From Diacronema lutheri (Eukaryota > Haptophyta > Pavlovophyceae > Pavlovales > Pavlovaceae), in assembly GCA_019448385.1 (NCBI GenBank), contig JAGTXO010000014.1:372001-436000 (forward strand): a stretch of DNA of 64,000 bases. The letters run 5' to 3'. Each line of letters opens with the position of its first letter. The first letter of the stretch is position 1. Made by a program: the position numbers and the translations under genes. Below are positions 10,120-19,430 of the stretch, one piece after another. The notes below the pieces were generated by a model. It saw only the letters and a program-made list of their open reading frames with translations, was not told the DNA's origin and searched no databases.

Positions 10120-13100
10120 TCAGCGGCCGTTGAGCAGACACAAGAGCGCCTCGGTCTCGCCCTCGTCCACGTTGGAGCTGCCCTTCGGCGGTACGGCGGC
10201 CGAGGAAAACGGCGCGTGGCGTGGCGTCGTGAATCTCAAGCGCGGCGTCGTGGGCCACGTGGCGTCGAGGCCGCGGATCTCAGGCGCAGCGTCGTGCGCG
10301 GCGGCGCACACGTAGGCGTCGTCCACCTCCTCGGCTGCGGCCATCGACGCCGTTGCCGACGCCTGTGTGTGCGCCGCCGCGCACGCGGCACGCTTGAGAT
10401 CCGCGGACGTGCTCGTGGTCACGGCCGCCATACCGCCGCGCGCCTCGCCCGTGGCCGCCTTCGACGCGGCGGGCGCAAAGCTCGCTTCATTCGCGTATCG
10501 CGCCTTGCCCTCGTCCTCCACGCCCTCCGCGGCGCCCGTGCGCGTGCGACCGCCGCCGCTCGCGCGCTGAGCCACGCGCGCGCGTTCTGCGAGCGTGCGG
10601 TCGTCGTCGGTGTCGTCGGCGCCATCGCTGCATCCAGCCCGCGCTGCGCACTCGCCACGGCGCCACGCCGTGCCCTCATCACCCTCGCGGCGACGGCGAA
10701 GCTGACCATCTCGTTCGCTCGTGCCCTGCTGCACGTAACGCCTCTTTCGATCCGATGTCGTCGAGACGTGAACCTCGGCGGCGTCGGCGCACGCGCCTGA
10801 CATGCCGAGCGCGGCGCGCAGGCGCGCAAGCGCTGTTGGCGTGGGCTTGCATGCAAGCGCCGCGTTTGCGGCAAAATTGGTTGGCTTGTCCAGCATCCGC
10901 GCCGCGTAGTCATAGGCCTCCGCGGCCTTGCTCGCAGACTCGAAGCAGCCCAGGTGAACGTAGCCCAAGTCGTGCACGCTGATGCGCGCGCGGTACGCAG
11001 GCGTCGCACGGTGCGCATTTGGCGCGTCAAACCTGACGCCCTTGTACGCCATTTGAAGCTCGGGCGCGCGCGCCCCGGCGGGAGGCGCGCGGTGGCCGGC
11101 GACAGTTGGCGGTGCTCGTGCTGGCAGAGGAAAAGCTGTTGACGAACCCCGGCGGCGCGCGGCGGCGCATGCGGTGCGGTGGTGAGATGGGCGAGGGGCT
11201 GGACCTCGTGCCGTCGCGTGCGCGCGAAGCGCACGACGGCGCGGCGCGGCGGGCGGTAACAGACCTGCGCCCTCGAGCTCGTGCGCGCCGCGGTACGCCA
11301 TGTGCGCGCCGATTCCGCTTGCCAAGCTGGCCCGGCGATGGCGTGCGGCCGCGTCGTTCATCCGCTGCGCGGCGGACGTGGGGCTGGTGCGCGCGGCTGC
11401 CGAAGCCGCGAGGCGGCACCTGGCGCGCTCGACGACGCAGGCGCGAAACACGTCCGAGCCGTCAGTGGTCTGCAGCGGGAGCAGGCCGAGCGCGTCCGTC
11501 GGGAGCGCGTTCGCCCATGCAAGGAGAGCGGCCGTCGCACTCGGCGGCGCGCGCAAGTGCCTTGCCGCGAGTTCTGCGACAAGCGCATCTGGAAGCCATG
11601 GCATGATGCTCTTGCCACAGGGCCGCGCGTGCCGCGTGGCGTCCGCGCGCGCGTCGAGCAGCATCTTGATGAGGCGCGCGCAGTGCGGCGCGCGCTTGGG
11701 CGCGGGCGCAAGGCATGCGTGATGTAGCGGAAGGAGGCCGTCGTTGTCCGCCAGGTTGACGGAGGCACCATGCTCGAGCAGCACCTGCACACGTGAGCGG
11801 GGTGGGATTGCGGGACGGTGGCCGGCGCGGCTTGAGCGCGCGCGCGTCCTTGCGCGCGGCAGTCAAGGCGCGAGGCGCAGCGCGCAGATCGCGCGTCCAC
11901 CCGCTGGCGAGCGACGCGAACGCCCCGCCCGCACGCCGCAGCCACCGCTCGGAGGCATTCGACCGCGGCGCCGCGGCGCGCACCTGCGCGACGTCGAGAA
12001 GGCCATCGAAGCACGCGGCCGCGAGGGGCGACGTGCCGTCCGCGTCGACCGCATCGACGTCACACCTCTCCAGAAGCATGCGCACGACGTCGAGGGGCGG
12101 CGACTCAAAGTCCTTCATCTGGCATACGGCGAACAAGAGAGGCGAGCCGTCCGCGCCGCGGCCCGGCTCGTCCGGGCAGGGTACGGCGTCGAGCACGAGC
12201 TTGACGAGCCGCGGCACGATCGCGAGCTCGCGCGCCACGCGCGCCTGGTCGAGCGGCAGCGCACCCGCGCCCTCGCCTGCCGTGCGCGCGCGCCTCGCCG
12301 CCGCGTCCGCGTGGCGGAGGAGATCAAGCCAACGCGAGACCGCGCGCTGGAGCAGCCCGACGCTCTGCAGCTCCTTGAAGGAGTCGCGAAACTCCTCACT
12401 CGTGAAGAAGAGCGTTGCTTCGTCGAGGCCAATGCCACAGCGCCTGCCGCCGCTCAGCTCACAGCACACGCCATCGACGAGCGCCACGGCGCGCGCGAAG
12501 AGCGGCGCCGCGAGCGACGGCGCGCGCGCGCTTGACGGCTGCGGCGGCTGTGCACGCGGCGGCGGCGGCCGCGTACTCGACGGCTGCGGCTGCTGCGGCG
12601 GCGGCGGCCGCCGCGCGCTCGACGACTGCGGCGGCTGCGGCGGCGTCGGCGGCTGCGCGCGCGGCGGCGGCGGCTTGGCCGCGCACGCCACGCCAACCCT
12701 TGAGGCAAGCGCCGCCGCGCCAGCGCTCGCCGCCATGGGCACAGTCGCGGCCGGTCGAGCGCGCGCGTGCAGCTCGCCGTTGCTCCCCTGGCCCGCTCGG
12801 GAGGCAACGCTTGCGCCGCCCGCCGCGTCGGTGTCGCGCGGCCGCACGTCGCCCAGCGTCGGCACGTCCGTCGCGGCAAGAAAGCGCGAGAGGCGGAGGT
12901 GGTGGACGCACGCGATAAAGCGCAGCTCGAGCTGTAACGCTGCGCCCGGCCCCGCCAAATCGTCCTCTTGCTCACCCTGAGGCAGCGCAAAGCGGGCGAG
13001 CACCTGCTCCACAGCGTCCGCGCCGGAGTTGCGCGGAGCGTCGGCCGCGGCCGCGAGGCTGCAGGTGAGCCTCACGCGCAGCGTGTGCAGCTCGGCGCGG

Positions 13101-13480
13101 GTGAGCTCGCGCGTCGGGCTGCTCAGTGCGCCGATCGCCGCACCACCCAGCCCTGCCGCGTCGTACCGCGCGATGCGCGCGATCGCCTCAGGGGCGTCGA
13201 GTGGACCGCGCGTAGTCGTCGCGTGCGCACAAAATGCGCTGTACTCGCGGACGGCAAGCCACGAGGCGCACGCGGCAAGGCGGCGATCAAATGGCGCGTT
13301 CTGCGCGTCCGTCGCTTCGACGGCGCCAATGATGGCCTGCTCGTCGGCGCCGAACCGGAGCAGCGCGAGCGCCAGTCTCTCTGCCATTGTGGACTGATCA
13401 GTGCACGTCCGAACGGCTCGACCGACCCAGCCGTCACAGCCGATCGAGCGCATTATTTTCCGGATATTCATTTTCCCCAT
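10120..13480 (-). CDS. ankyrin-repeat protein with AP2/ERF DNA-binding domain
   Basis: Two exons: 13480-11984 and 11784-10120 (GT-AG, phase 0), giving 1,053 residues from ATG 13480 or 1,022 from ATG 13387. The splice joins two ankyrin repeats: VDAVDADGTSPLAAACFDGL in exon 1, then VLLEHGASVNLADNDGLLPL in exon 2. An AP2/ERF domain follows in exon 2 (YKGVRFDAPNAHR, YRARISVHDLGYVHLGCF, then ASKAAEAYDYAARML), and the C-terminus is low complexity. AP2 domains bind DNA, so a transcription factor regulated through protein contacts is likely. Only 27 bp separate the first ATG from the stop of the calcyphosine-like gene upstream on the same strand. A Pro/Gln/Ala-rich segment sits near 12560-12700. Confidence 0.8.
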
Positions 13481-13507
13481 GAATTCTGTAATTTTGATTT
13501 TGATTTT

Positions 13508-15260
13508 CTAGTCCGAGAAAATTCCGCTGCTCTTTTTGAAGTAGTCCGGGTCCGCGTTCCGGGTCCGCCGTTCCGGATTGGCGAGCGAGCGCACGCGCGC
13601 GTTGCCGCCTGCGCCGACGCCCGGCCCCGCGGCTGTGGCGGGTCGTTGCGGCGAGTAGGCCATCGCTGAGAGCACGCTGCTCCCCGTGCGGCTGGCCGGC
13701 GCGGTGGGCAGCAGCGGCGCCACCGCCGGCTGGGCCGGGGGCACCGGCGACACGCCGCGCCGCTCCCGCGCGGGCTGCGGCGCGCCCTGCACCGCGCCGC
13801 CGCCGACGGCGAGTGTCGTCCCGGTCGCGCGCACGCCGTGCCCGTCGTCACCGGCAAGCACCGCCTGGAACTCGTGGAAATGCACCACGCCGTCCGAATC
13901 GGCGTCGTAGCGGGCGAAAAGGCCGCCGATTTCGTCAGGGCTTGCGTAGAGTCCAAAGCGCTCCATGGCACGCGCAAACTCAACGAGCGAGATGGAGAGG
14001 GAGCCGTCTACGTCGAACTGCTTGAACGCGTCCTCGAGCACCTTGCGCTCGTTTTTTGCGCGCGTCCTGCACGGAAGGCGGCGCTCGGGCTGTGTAAAGG
14101 CGCGAGCGCGTCGGCGCGCGAGGCGCACGGCGCGCATGGCAGTGCGCTGCGCTGCGCAGAGCGGGCAATGCGCCACAAGCGGCCCGCGCAGCTTGAGCGC
14201 GCACGTCTTTTGCCAGATCTTGTCCCGGAGGATCTTCTCGAGTGAGTTGATCGCGTGTTCGGAAGTGTACCGTATGACGGCCACCTCGCGCCCGCTCGCA
14301 TCGAGCGTCTTGAGCGCGCTCCACACGGATGCGACCATCGCGCCGAAGGCATCGTCCGAATCCATGGATGCCGACACCTCCTCGTAATAACGTATCCACT
14401 GGAGGAGGGGAAAAGGGGGGGGGGGGGGGGGGGGGGAAGGGGGGGGGGGGTGGTTGGGTGGGTGGGGGGGAGAGAGAAGGGTGGGATGAGAAGGAGGAGG
14501 GGGCGCGGAAGAGGAAGGAGAGGCACGTGCGGGGTGTTGCACAAGTGCGAGGCGTCGCGCACGCGCGTCGCGCCGCGCGTCGCAGACGCCGTCCGCGCGC
14601 GGCGTTGTCAACGCGGGTGGGCCGAATGAGGCGCGGCAGGACGCTGCAAACCTCGTCAAAGGTGACGACACCGTCGCGGTTGCCGCTCGAGCCCTCGAAT
14701 TCGCGCACAAACTCCTGCAGCACCTCGCGCTCGGACTTGCGGCCGGCGATGACGTCAGGCGACGAGCGCGCGTCAAAGGCGTGCTTGAGGTCCTCCACGT
14801 CAAGCGTGCCGTTGCCGTCGCCGAGCGAATCGAGCGCCTGAAACACTTTGACGACCAGGTTGCGCCGCGCTGGAGGGATCGGCCCTCGCACCTGCCGCAG
14901 GAACTCCTCGTAGTCGATCAGCCCCGACCGATTCACGTCGAACGCGCCAAAGAGCAGGTGCACGTCCGCGTCGCTCAGCTCAAGGCGGCAGAGCTGCACG
15001 AGGCGAAGGAACTCGGACTCGTCCAGCGAACCCGAGCGGTTTCGGTCAAGGATGCGGAAGTTGCGCGCGAGGCCGTGGATGCCGACGGCGCCGCGCGCCT
15101 TGAGCTGCGCGCGCATCCGCTCCAGGAGCTCGTCGGCGTGCTGCGGCTGGGCCTGCGGCATGGTCGAGTCCACAAAGCCCGAGCTCGCCTTTGAGATGAA
15201 CACGCTCCCCGGTGCGCGCGGCGGCGGGCTCTCCGCTCTATTGGACACGGCCGTCGCCAT
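13508..15260 (-). CDS. CAPSL: calcyphosine-like EF-hand protein
   Basis: Calcium-binding EF-hand protein of the calcyphosine family, which is widespread in ciliated cells. Three exons (15260-14652, 14398-14205, 14066-13508; all GT-AG) give 453 residues. The hallmark MRAQLKARGAVGIHGLARNF precedes EF loops DRNRSGSLDESE, DVNRSGLIDYEE and a longer third loop; exon 2 carries YYEEVSASMDSDDAF, typical of the family. Exon 3 adds two more EF hands (DVDGSLSISLVE, DADSDGVVHFHE) and a Pro/Ala-rich tail ending FKKSSGIFSD. An in-frame ATG 18 bp upstream at 15278 is an alternative start. The gene is divergent from the RNase H gene, whose ATG at 15303 is only 42 bp away. Intron 1 ends in a C-rich tract that is a run of G on the + strand. 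Confidence 0.85.
14415..14450 (+). repeat. G-run (C-run on the coding strand) before a 3' splice site
   Basis: G22, two A, then G12 on the + strand. On the minus coding strand this is a cytosine-only polypyrimidine tract about 15-50 bases before the acceptor of CAPSL intron 1. Confidence 0.9.
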
Positions 15261-15302
15261 CTCTGCCGTTTCGCGCATTTGGCGCGCCGAAAGAGGAATG
15301 CG

Positions 15303-16448
15303 ATGGTGAAAATCGCCATCTTGCAGTCGCTGCTCGGCCTCGCCCACAGCTGGTCGGCGCAAGTGGGCCCGGCGCTCGCGCTCCGTGCCGCGGGCCTCAC
15401 CGACGCACTTTTGACCGCAGTACCGATCGCTGCCGCGCCCAGCGAGGCGAGCATGGGCGGCGCATGGGTCGTCTTCGTCGACGGCTCGTCGGGCAACGGG
15501 CGTGCGGCGTCGGGCGCGGGCGCGGTGCTCTACGAGCCAAGCGGCCAGCTCGCGTGCGCGCGCGCGCGCTTCCTCGGCTGCTCGGATAGTTGCACCGCCG
15601 AATACGCCGCGCTCGAGCTCGGCCTGCGCACCGCCGCGCCCTTCGCGCCGCAGCGCCTCGTCGTCTGCAGCGACGCGCGCGTCGTGGTCGACTGCGTGCG
15701 CGCCGAGAGCCGCGCGACGCCGCGGCGCATGCGCGCGGCGCACGCGCGCGTGATTGAGGCGCAAGCCGCGCTCGCCGACGCCGACGTGCGGTACGCGCAC
15801 GTCCCGCGCGCGCGCAACGCGCGCGCGGACGCGCTGGCGCGGTGCGCGGTGCGCGTCGCGTCGTCGCTCTCAAGCGAGTTGCTCCGCGCCGCGGCGCTGT
15901 CGCACGACGGCGAGCGCGCCGCACGCCTCTTGCGCGACGCACGGGCCGCCGGCCTTGCCGTGAGCCGCCCCGCTTGGCTCGCGCTCATCGCCTCGTGCGC
16001 GCGAAGTAACGGCGCAGAGAGCGCCATGCACGTCGCGCGCGCCGCCGCGGCCGCAGCGGCGCGCGCGCGCGACGGCAGCGGGGCCGGCAATGACGCGGAC
16101 GCGCTCCTGCTCGCGAGCGCTTGCGCCGAGGGCGCGTGGCGGTGCGAGGCGGTGGACGAGAATATCGCGCGCTGGGGCGAGCTGGCGCTCGCGCAGCTCT
16201 TGGCGCGGGACGGCGTGAGTGTGACGAATGTGAGCGAGGCGCGCGGGGACAGCTGCGGTGCACTCGCACCTGCGTCGGCGGCGGGCGCGCTGGCGGTTGG
16301 GCGCGGCGGGGAGTACGCGCCGTGGGCATTGCCGGGCGCGGTCGTCGCCGCCGCCGCAGCCGCGCGCGCATGGCGCTCGGCGATGGCCGCGGGGCCGTGG
16401 GGCGCCTGGGCGCCGCGGTCCGAATCGGGCGCGCCGCCGCCGCCGTAG
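15303..16448 (+). CDS. RNase H domain protein with a PPR-like segment
   Basis: A 381-residue protein with an RNase HI-type domain at about residues 50-185. The four acidic catalytic positions are visible: Asp60 (FVDGSS), Glu100 (CTAEYAALELG), Asp124 (VVCSDARVVVD) and Asp176 (NARADALAR). It should cut RNA in RNA-DNA hybrids. About 45 residues after it resemble one pentatricopeptide repeat (AARLLRDARAAGLAVSRPAW followed by LIASCARSNGAESA), with an Ala-rich tail. The first 45 residues are hydrophobic with few acidic residues and may target an organelle. The alternative start is ATG 15453, just before the RNase H fold. Its start codon is 42 bp from that of the divergent CAPSL gene. The PPR reading rests on a single unit. 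Confidence 0.72.
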   Translation: MVKIAILQSLLGLAHSWSAQVGPALALRAAGLTDALLTAVPIAAAPSEASMGGAWVVFVDGSSGNGRAASGAGAVLYEPSGQLACARARFLGCSDSCTAEYAALELGLRTAAPFAPQRLVVCSDARVVVDCVRAESRATPRRMRAAHARVIEAQAALADADVRYAHVPRARNARADALARCAVRVASSLSSELLRAAALSHDGERAARLLRDARAAGLAVSRPAWLALIASCARSNGAESAMHVARAAAAAAARARDGSGAGNDADALLLASACAEGAWRCEAVDENIARWGELALAQLLARDGVSVTNVSEARGDSCGALAPASAAGALAVGRGGEYAPWALPGAVVAAAAAARAWRSAMAAGPWGAWAPRSESGAPPPP

Positions 16449-16583
16449 CTTCCCGGCACGGGGGAAAGTAGATGCCGCGACTGACCGACGTTGTTCACAC
16501 TTCACATTGAAAAGATTTAAAACTCGGTTGCCTGAAGTGGACGGCCGTCGTCGTGGCGACACCACCGCCGCCCTCCCGTCCCA

Positions 16584-17677
16584 ATGGAGACGACCGCCTT
16601 TCGCGTGATCGACCGGGGCGCCGACCTCGACGTGCTTGGCGCCACACACCTTGTGGAGTGCACGACGCTCGCGATCGGCTGCGAGGGCGTCGAATTTGGC
16701 GTGCCGGGCGCCAGGCTCGCGCTCGTGCAGGTCTACACGCCAGACACGTGCTTCGTATTTGACATCGTCGACCTGCAGCCCGAAGAGGCGCCCACGCCGG
16801 CGCTCGAGCTTCTCAAGAGCCTCCTCGAGTCGAGCTCCATCGTAAAGGTTGCGCACGATTCCAAATGGCACGGCCTCCTGCTCAAGCAGCGCTGCGGCAT
16901 CTTGCTGAGCACAGTGCACGACACGGCCTCCTGGCACGCAGTCCTCCGCGGGATGGGCGACACCCTGCACGCCACCGGCCTCAACGAGACACTTCACGCG
17001 TACGGCTGCACGACCGTGCCGCCGCGCGACACGGCCGGATATACCGCCAACCCGAGCTTTTGGGAGACGCGCCCGCTGACGTCGCAGATGAAGCTGCGCG
17101 CCTTGCAGGTGCACGCCGCAGACGACGGCGCGCCGCGCGACGAGCGCAAGAGCGGTGCGGGGTGCTCATGCGCGCCGCATGCGCGCGCGCCTTTGCCTCC
17201 AACCGCGCGCAGCCGGTCAAGGTGCTTCTCGCCCTCCAGGCCGCACAGCTCCGCGCCGCGACGCCCGCCCAGGTGCCGCGCTGCCACGATGAGAGCGCGG
17301 CCAACGTGGCGCGCCTTCGTGAGGGTACGTGGGACGTTGTGTACATCCACCCGACCCAGCTGCGCCGCCTCGACGCCAAAAAGCTGCGCGCGCTCGAGGC
17401 GAAGACGAGCTCGTTCGTCGCGACACGCGCCGGGCCGCCGCCGATCGCGTTCGTGCACGCGCACTCCGACAGCGCGCTCGCCGCCGGTGTCGAGGCGCTG
17501 CAAAAGTACACCGACCCGGCGTCGCCACGCCTCGCGCCGTTCGATGAGATGGAGATCGAGCCAGACGAGTACGGACCGCGCGAGTACGGCTTCGGCGACT
17601 TTGACTACGACAATCGCGGCGCTGACTACGACGAGTTCTGGTACTACCGGTACGGCGGCGAGGGGGGGGAGGTGTGA
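16584..17677 (+). CDS. EXD1-like 3'-5' exonuclease-fold protein, copy A
   Basis: Two exons, 16584-17108 and 17213-17677 (GT-AG, phase 0), giving 329 residues. The first 175 residues have the DEDD exonuclease fold in the EXD1/Egalitarian style: LAIGCEGVEFGVPG, VFDIVDL, SIVKVAHDSKWHG. The motif-I Asp expected in active enzymes is Gly here (GCEG), so catalysis is doubtful. The second exon begins PVKVLLALQAAQ and aligns with the second exon of the neighbour at 18245, but the KH-type GxxG loop there is missing here (LRRLDAKKLRALE). The C-terminus is acidic and Tyr-rich (EYGFGDFDYDN). EXD1 relatives act as RNA-binding adaptors. With the next gene this is a tandem duplication. Confidence 0.78.
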
Positions 17678-18244
17678 GCGGGCGAGGCGCCGGCGCGCGG
17701 GCACGGCAAGGTGTGCGTCCGTCGACAGTGATTGCTGCAGGCTCATTCCAAGAAAAATACTACGGCGCTTACGTCAGGACAGCGGGGTCAGCACCAGCTG
17801 CGGGGGAATCGAGTAGCCACCAATGTCGTCGATCCCCGCGCATCCCGGTCACCAGCGAGCGGGCAGCGAGGCCCGACGGGCCCAAAGGGCCCGCGCGTGC
17901 CTAACCGCCGCGCGCTGCCGGTCGCGTGCCGCCGCCCGCGTGCAGGCGATACACGCCGTCCAAACCACCGCACGCGTCAGCGCCCGCTTCCGCCGCCTGG
18001 TCGGCCGCACGACGCGGCGCCGCCCCCGCGCGCACCATGCGCGCGCGCGCGAGCAGCAGCTGCGCGTGCCCGCGCACCACGCACGCGGCGAGCTGGTGGC
18101 GCATGACGCGCTCGAGCGACGCCTGGGCGGCACCGCGAGTCGGCGCGCGCATATTCCAAGAAAAATCCAAAAAATGGGCGACTCATAAAATTCTTTGCGC
18201 TTTTCCCCCGTCTTCACGGGCCGTCCGCCTTCACCCGTCCAAGC
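17678..18244. other. intergenic region between the EXD1-like copies
   Basis: Contains one inverted copy of dispersed repeat A (17760-17875), then about 250 bp of very GC-rich sequence, then a short AT-rich patch (18150-18200) before the next ATG. Two near-copies of ttccaagaaaaat occur, at about 17746 and 18150. I see no convincing gene. Confidence 0.5.
17760..17875 (-). repeat. dispersed repeat A, single inverted copy
   Basis: On the minus strand this matches the tandem pair at 39149-39328 over about 110 bp, including the core cctgacgtaagcgccg and the segment around gacattggtggctactcgat. It extends on its far side into a shared block reading ccgctcgctggtgaccggga on the minus strand. Confidence 0.85.
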
Positions 18245-19345
18245 ATGCTGTCGCCGCCCGTCGTCGTCGTGGTGACGCGCGACACGGTGCTCGACGCCGC
18301 GGGCGCCACGGCGCTCGCCACGGCGGATTCGCTTGCGCTTGGCTGCGAAGGGATTGATCTTGGCGCTCCGGGCGCCAAGCTGACGCAGATCGAGCTCGGC
18401 ATGGTCGACGGCAGGACGTACATATTCGACATGGTCGACCTCGGCCTCTCGCAGACGCCGGCGCCACCCGCACTCTCGCTGCTCAAGGCGCTGCTTGAGA
18501 CGAGCGGCATCATCAAGATCACGCATGATTGCAAGGCGGTGAGCGACGTGCTGTACGACCAGTTCTCCATCATGCTTCGGCACGTCCACGACACTAGCGC
18601 GTGGCACTCCGTGCTGTGCGCGGGCGACGGCCTGCACCTCGCCAGCCTCAACGACACTCTGCTCGCGTACGACTGCACGCCGATCCAGCCGCGTGACGTG
18701 AGCGCGTACGCCAATGACCCGCTCCTTTGGGCGCGCAGGGCGATCACCGAGGAGATGGTCGTGTGGGCAGTGCAGGTGAGCATCCCCGCCGCGCTCGGCC
18801 CCTCGCGAGACTCTGCCTGCGCACGCGTGCACTCACACCGCGCGCTGCGCCCGCCACGTTTTGCAGCGCCGGCCCCTCGCGAGACTCTGCCTGCGCACGC
18901 GCGCGCTCACGCCGCGCGCTGCGCCCGCCACGTTTCGCAGCGCACGGAAGCGCTTTTCCAGCTGCAGGCTGCGCAGAATCGCGCAGCGACGCCCGCCAAG
19001 GAGGCGCGCTGCTACGCGGAATCCTGCGTCAACCTCGCGCGCTTTCGCGAGGCCTTCTCCGACGTCGTCTACATCCACCCCACGCAGGTGGGCCGCGTGG
19101 TCGGACGAGGCGGCGAGAACATTCGCGCGCTTGAGCAGAAGACTGGCACGTTCCTCGTGGTGCGCAACGTGCCTGCGCCGTGCGTCGTCATATACGCGTG
19201 GTCGCGCAAGACGCTCGCGTCGGCGCTCAACGCGCTGCACGCGTACACTGCGCCTTCGCCCGCGACGTACGCCTCGTCGTACCCAGAGCGCGAGTGGGGA
19301 TACGCAGGGTTCGAGGACGATCAGATGTTTGCAGTGTTGGAGTGA
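18245..19345 (+). CDS. EXD1-like exonuclease-fold protein with KH domain, copy B
   Basis: Two exons, 18245-18775 and 18941-19345 (GT-AG, phase 0), giving 311 residues. The DEDD-like domain reads LALGCEGIDLGAPGAK, YIFDMVDLGL, IIKITHDCKAVSDVL; as in copy A the motif-I Asp is Gly. Exon 2 (from RTEALFQLQAAQNRAA) carries a KH-like RNA-binding unit, VYIHPTQVGRVVGRGGENI, with an intact GRGG loop and then an EQKTGTFLVV strand. The pair probably acts in RNA binding or small-RNA processing rather than digestion. The intron contains a 74-bp tandem duplication that also copies the 3' splice site. It converges on the 2OG oxygenase gene, with 85 bp between stops. Confidence 0.8.
   Translation: MLSPPVVVVVTRDTVLDAAGATALATADSLALGCEGIDLGAPGAKLTQIELGMVDGRTYIFDMVDLGLSQTPAPPALSLLKALLETSGIIKITHDCKAVSDVLYDQFSIMLRHVHDTSAWHSVLCAGDGLHLASLNDTLLAYDCTPIQPRDVSAYANDPLLWARRAITEEMVVWAVQVSIPAALGPSRDSACARVHSHRALRPPRFAAPAPRETLPAHARAHAARCARHVSQRTEALFQLQAAQNRAATPAKEARCYAESCVNLARFREAFSDVVYIHPTQVGRVVGRGGENIRALEQKTGTFLVVRNVPAPCVVIYAWSRKTLASALNALHAYTAPSPATYASSYPEREWGYAGFEDDQMFAVLE
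18797..18944 (+). repeat. 74-bp tandem duplication across a 3' splice site
   Basis: Copies 18797-18870 and 18871-18944 differ at a few bases. Each ends with a pyrimidine-poor stretch and a gcag: the first acceptor-like AG ends at 18866 and the second at 18940. The second restores the reading frame; use of the first would shift it, since 74 is not a multiple of three. Confidence 0.9.
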
Positions 19346-19430
19346 GCTCAGTCCACGCCAAACGTATGCACTGTGGGTCTGTGGCGCGTGCACGCACGCC
19401 TTGCTCGAAACGGAATTCGGAACGAAAGAA

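Noticed and set aside
17901-18170. Minus-strand frame of about 89 residues
   Set aside because: Helical-looking but in very GC-rich sequence, with no recognisable family and no partner exon.
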